Source: Candidatus Krumholzibacteriota bacterium (lineage in GTDB: Bacteria > Krumholzibacteriota > Krumholzibacteriia > Krumholzibacteriales > Krumholzibacteriaceae). Taken from it: DNA of 7,773 bases. The position numbers and the translations under genes were made by a program. The notes beneath the pieces are model-generated. The model saw nothing but the letters and a program-made list of their open reading frames with translations. It made no database searches and was not told the DNA's origin. The stretch spans positions 1-7,773 of the forward strand of contig DAOVFR010000113.1 of the NCBI GenBank assembly GCA_030672805.1, given 5' to 3'. Shown piece after piece: positions 4,608-7,773 of the stretch (positions are counted from its first letter, which is position 1; each line of letters begins with the position of its first letter).

Positions 4608-7409
4608 CTAGAAGTTGAATCCAAGGAAAAAGTCCACATTCACCTTTTTTTCCAGCTTATGAAAGTCGGTAAGCCGGCTGAAGTTTACCCGGATTACGGG
4701 CAGGTATCCCATGTTCATCTCGACGCCGGCGCCGATGCTGCCCAGCCAACCCGTGTCGAAGATAAAACCGCTGACCTTGCCTGCGTCGAGAAAGAGTGAT
4801 CCGCGAAACAGGGGAAACTCGATGTTGCCGAAAGGCAGCCTCACCTGAAGCCGGTCGATCAGGGGAAACCTCAGCTCGCTGTTTATAAGGACGATCCGCT
4901 TCCCCGCGAATTGTCTGAATCGGTACCCACGCAAGTCCCACGAGCCCCCCAGATAGAAGAGCTGGAGATCACTCCCCCAGGCGGTCCTGTTGACAAATCT
5001 CTGCGCGAACGTGACGCGCCGTGTAAGATTTACATAGTTCCTTAAATCAAAGTGAAGAGTGGTGCTCTCGTACCTTGACCCCTTCAGGTCGAAAGATTTC
5101 CCCAATGCAATGTTGAGGCGGTGGCCGAGCAGGGGTCCGCCGATATACCAAGTGATGTTGTCGGTTGTGAGAGAGATGAAATTGGAGATGAGCCATGTAC
5201 TCCCCTCTTCGAGACCCAGGAAGGTGATGTCATCATCCCGCTCCATCGCCTTTACGACAGTGGTCAGGTCGATCCTCGTGAACTTCGAGAACGGATAGCT
5301 GATACCACCGAGCATACCGTAGCGCCGTTCGAATCTCAGAATGTCTAGTGTGCTGCCGAGGTAGCTCGACAGGTGGAACGCGCCCAGGGTGTAGTTGAGC
5401 CGCCTGCTCCTGTTCGCGTATGTCACCGCCACGTTCAGGTTCGTCCAGAAATCATCGAATTCGTTCGACGCGTATCCGAAGAGAAAGTAAAGCTGGTGAT
5501 TTCCGAGCATGTCGGTCAGGAAGATCTGTGCGCTGTTTCCCATCTGGCCAAAATCCGGGTCGACCGCGAATGCTGCTCCGATGATGTCCAGCCCGAAACG
5601 TAAACGGTAATCCCGTTTCTCGTAATCCGGGGCGCTGTCCGGCAGACCAGGTTGCCATGACGAGTGTGCCGCCAGGATGGATTCCATCTGGATTGAGGGC
5701 GTTTCCTGCTTCACGGGCACCCGGTAGATGCCGTATGTCCCGTTCCGGTATGCCGAAACGAGGAAACCATTTCCATCACTGCAAGGCCATGGCCCGAATG
5801 CGCCACCGAGAACATTTGTCTGCCTGGTCAGCCTGCCACCTGAAAGAATATATATATCGAACACACCGTCCCGGTCTGATGAGAATATTATTCCGCTGCC
5901 GTCCGGCATCCACCTAGGGTCGATGTCCTGGTGCCGTCCGTCGGTCAGGGGTTCGATCTCCCCCGTGCGGATATCGATCACGTAGAGCGCGTACCTTCTA
6001 TCAAGACCGTTGATGCATCTGTCCGAGCTGAAGATAAGCCTGTGCTCCGAGGGGTGCCAGTCCGGATGGATGTCCTCGTAGACATCGTCCGTCAACCTGC
6101 GAAACGAACAGTCGTCGAGGTCATGGATATACAGATCCGCCTTCCCGTGATCGCTGATGGCCGAGAAGACAAGATACCTGCCATCGTGAGACAGGTCGGG
6201 GGAATTAAGTATTCGCGCCCCCTGGAAGACGACCCGCTCGAGTACCTTCTTCCGTCTCAGGTCGTAAAGGTAAATGGCATCTCGCTTGCCCGTCTTGGCG
6301 ATGAAAATGAGAGTATCGCCCTTCAGCGAGACCCTGCTCCGCAGCAGGGGGATCGATTCAAAGCGGGTCGTCGATTCGCCTCGTATGAATGTCTTCCTGT
6401 CCCAGAATCCTTTCCTGTTTTTCTTCAGCTTCACCAGGTCGATGCTGCCCAGTCCGTACCCGACGCCGAACACCGTTATCTCGTCATTGTCTCCCTGAAG
6501 GCAGACTGGGTGCATTTCCAGTGAGCGTTCCCCGGGGGAGATCCGCTCTGCGATTTCATCTATTCGCCTCCGGTACATTATAGATGGAAAGTATCTTCTC
6601 CTCAGGAATTCTTCCCAGTCACCGCTGAGTTCCCTGACATCGAGACCGATACTGTGTTTGAGGACGAGGTCAAATCTTTCGCTCTTCCACCAATTCTCGA
6701 GGATCAAGCGGATCGCGTCGTGTCCGAACCTGTTCGCGATATAGTGCAGTGCGCTTTCTCCTTCCTTGTACATCATGAATGTACCCTGGATCCTCCATAG
6801 CTCATGAAGCGGAATCAGCAGACCGCCGGTTACGCCATCACGTATGAACATCCGTGCATTGCTGTCGAGGCCGCCGTTAGCCATGAATTCCGCGAGGCCT
6901 TCCGTGAACCACAGTGGCGGGTGACGATAGTTGTAGCGCCGATGGTTTTTCATCACAACCCTGATCTTCTCGAGCATGAAGACGTGCGTGAGTTCGTGCC
7001 TGAAGACTGCCTTGAGCTTTCCGTACGAGCCGACGAAGGGCAGGGCAACCCTTCCCTTGATAAATTCGGTGAACCCGCCAATTGCCTCGGATATGAGGTA
7101 TGGGATGACATTGGTTTCCTTGAAATCATGGTGAGTCCCGTAGAGGATGACAGGTATCTTCCGCTCGAACTTCAGCCCGAAATAGATGGAGTATTCGTCG
7201 TAGACGTCTTCCGCCAGGCCGGCGATGAATTCGGCGATCATGAGCTCTTCAGGGTAATAGAAGATCTCCATATGAGCGGTCTCGATGACTTTCCAGTTAC
7301 GGGGTGCATACTGTATCTTGTTCTTGCCGAAAGGGTATTGAGCGGATGACGAGGCCGGGAATAAAATCGCAATGAAAAGGCATACAAGAAGTATGTGTCG
7401 GTATTTCAT
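4608..7409 (-). CDS. Secreted HELTH metalloprotease / TolB-like propeller / Omp85-like barrel protein
   Basis: The 933-residue product begins with a signal peptide (positive n-region MKYRH, hydrophobic 6-18, probable cut after SSSA at residue 23). Residues about 40-280 look like a gluzincin (peptidase MA-like) domain: HELTH at 138-142 gives two zinc-binding histidines and catalytic Glu139. WFTEGLAEF at 167-175 resembles the M1 'NEGFA' signature, so Glu170 is the likely third ligand. Residues about 300-575 hold TolB/PD40-type blades, clearest where FSSDR recurs at 460-464 and 509-513 with P-x-W/D-G spacing. Residues about 600-933 are alternating beta-strands ending in phenylalanine (LGFNF), with GGSWDLRGYR (821-830) matching the Omp85 loop-6 R-G-F/Y motif. 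I infer an outer-membrane barrel carrying a soluble protease and propeller. Substrate is unknown. The ATG at 7409 is chosen for its RBS and signal peptide; a GTG at 7442 would add 11 residues. It probably shares a transcript with dapF 43 nt upstream. Confidence 0.88.
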   Translation of the reverse strand: MKYRHILLVCLFIAILFPASSSAQYPFGKNKIQYAPRNWKVIETAHMEIFYYPEELMIAEFIAGLAEDVYDEYSIYFGLKFERKIPVILYGTHHDFKETNVIPYLISEAIGGFTEFIKGRVALPFVGSYGKLKAVFRHELTHVFMLEKIRVVMKNHRRYNYRHPPLWFTEGLAEFMANGGLDSNARMFIRDGVTGGLLIPLHELWRIQGTFMMYKEGESALHYIANRFGHDAIRLILENWWKSERFDLVLKHSIGLDVRELSGDWEEFLRRRYFPSIMYRRRIDEIAERISPGERSLEMHPVCLQGDNDEITVFGVGYGLGSIDLVKLKKNRKGFWDRKTFIRGESTTRFESIPLLRSRVSLKGDTLIFIAKTGKRDAIYLYDLRRKKVLERVVFQGARILNSPDLSHDGRYLVFSAISDHGKADLYIHDLDDCSFRRLTDDVYEDIHPDWHPSEHRLIFSSDRCINGLDRRYALYVIDIRTGEIEPLTDGRHQDIDPRWMPDGSGIIFSSDRDGVFDIYILSGGRLTRQTNVLGGAFGPWPCSDGNGFLVSAYRNGTYGIYRVPVKQETPSIQMESILAAHSSWQPGLPDSAPDYEKRDYRLRFGLDIIGAAFAVDPDFGQMGNSAQIFLTDMLGNHQLYFLFGYASNEFDDFWTNLNVAVTYANRSRRLNYTLGAFHLSSYLGSTLDILRFERRYGMLGGISYPFSKFTRIDLTTVVKAMERDDDITFLGLEEGSTWLISNFISLTTDNITWYIGGPLLGHRLNIALGKSFDLKGSRYESTTLHFDLRNYVNLTRRVTFAQRFVNRTAWGSDLQLFYLGGSWDLRGYRFRQFAGKRIVLINSELRFPLIDRLQVRLPFGNIEFPLFRGSLFLDAGKVSGFIFDTGWLGSIGAGVEMNMGYLPVIRVNFSRLTDFHKLEKKVNVDFFLGFNF

Positions 7410-7420
7410 CTTTACGACGG

Positions 7421-7427
7421 ACCTCTC
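7421..7427 (-). promoter_or_regulatory. Shine-Dalgarno choosing the barrel-protein start
   Basis: GAGAGGT on the reverse strand lies 11 bases before the ATG at 7409. That spacing is a little long, but this start puts the signal peptide at the very N-terminus, whereas the GTG at 7442 has no good site and would bury it behind 11 residues. Confidence 0.55.
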
Positions 7428-7452
7428 GACGGAAAGAGACACCCGTTACGGC

Positions 7453-7773
7453 TTACACGTAGTCCCCGATGGCGAAGGTTCCCCTGAATGTTTCCACGAC
7501 CGGACCGGTTAGTCTGCAATGGACCGCTCCACAGTCGGTTTTCTCGAAGTCGACCTCCATCTTCTCTTTCCCCGAGGTTTCGCACGTCACCGGAGACCCG
7601 GTCAGACCGAGATGGGTGGTGATCACCGCGGCCGCCGCGGCACCCGTGCCGCAGGCGAGCGTTTCCATTTCAACCCCCCGCTCGTATGTCCGGTAGATGA
7701 GTTCATGTCGATCTCGCACCGTAACGAAGTCGAAGTTTGTACCGGCAGGCTTGAACTTCTCATGGTAACGTAC
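7453..7773 (-). CDS. dapF: Diaminopimelate epimerase (C-terminal part, runs off right edge)
   Basis: DapF interconverts LL- and meso-diaminopimelate in the cytoplasm, supplying lysine and the cross-linking residue of peptidoglycan. The visible 106 residues read open from the window edge to the TAA at 7455-7453. PAGTNFDFV (residues 9-17 of the visible part) matches the family's P-A-G-T-N-x-x-F-V, with the substrate-binding Asn. YERGVEMETLACGTGAAAA carries the Glu-Arg pair (31-32) and the second catalytic cysteine (Cys41). LTGPVVETFRG near the end matches the usual L-T-G-P-A-x-x-V-F-x-G. The first catalytic cysteine lies outside the window. Compared with E. coli-type ERGAGETQACG, there is one extra residue between the Glu-Arg pair and the cysteine, a form I associate with Bacteroidota and relatives. 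The barrel gene follows after 43 nt on the same strand with no visible terminator. Confidence 0.95.
   Translation of the reverse strand, partial: VRYHEKFKPAGTNFDFVTVRDRHELIYRTYERGVEMETLACGTGAAAAAVITTHLGLTGSPVTCETSGKEKMEVDFEKTDCGAVHCRLTGPVVETFRGTFAIGDYV

Noticed and set aside
3974..4639. A 221-codon open frame on the minus strand
   Set aside because: It is antisense to the MTHFR half of the fusion gene, with no family resemblance.
4625..4653. GGAAAAA and a T7 run ending TTTTTCC that could pair as a terminator hairpin
   Set aside because: The stem is nearly all A-T with a loop of about 15 bases, it has no GC-rich base, and it lies within the conserved C-terminal strand codons (KK...DFF) of the barrel gene.

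Overview
This window reads as a chromosomal housekeeping segment from a Gram-negative (diderm) bacterium, with six genes packed almost end to end. GC content looks to be in the mid-50s percent by eye. The diderm call rests on an outer-membrane Omp85-type beta-barrel protein with a signal peptide. Two details, the 'ERGVE-x-ETLACGTG' form of the DapF active site and the metalloprotease/propeller/barrel architecture, suggest an FCB-affiliated or candidate-phylum lineage (Krumholzibacteriota, Eisenbacteria or Zixibacteria-like) rather than Proteobacteria. That placement is inference only.

Layout, left to right: (1) the N-terminal third of uvrC (minus strand, cut by the left edge); (2) rpsT, ribosomal protein bS20 (plus), divergent from uvrC, with a near-consensus promoter lying on the uvrC start region; (3) proS, bacterial-type prolyl-tRNA synthetase with editing domain (minus), convergent with rpsT and sharing a palindromic CTAG in which both stop codons lie; (4) a 160-nt divergent control region with overlapping candidate promoters; (5) a YitJ-type fusion of homocysteine S-methyltransferase and methylenetetrahydrofolate reductase (plus); (6) a 933-residue secreted HELTH metalloprotease / TolB-like propeller / Omp85-like barrel protein (minus), convergent with the fusion gene across one spacer base; (7) the C-terminal part of dapF (minus, cut by the right edge), 43 nt upstream of the barrel gene and probably co-transcribed with it.

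The genes serve DNA repair, translation, methionine/one-carbon metabolism, the lysine/peptidoglycan precursor pathway and the cell envelope. They form no single pathway. The most unusual item is the protease-propeller-barrel protein. No mobile element, CRISPR array, tRNA, rRNA or clear intrinsic terminator was seen, and no gene-free stretch exceeds 160 nt.
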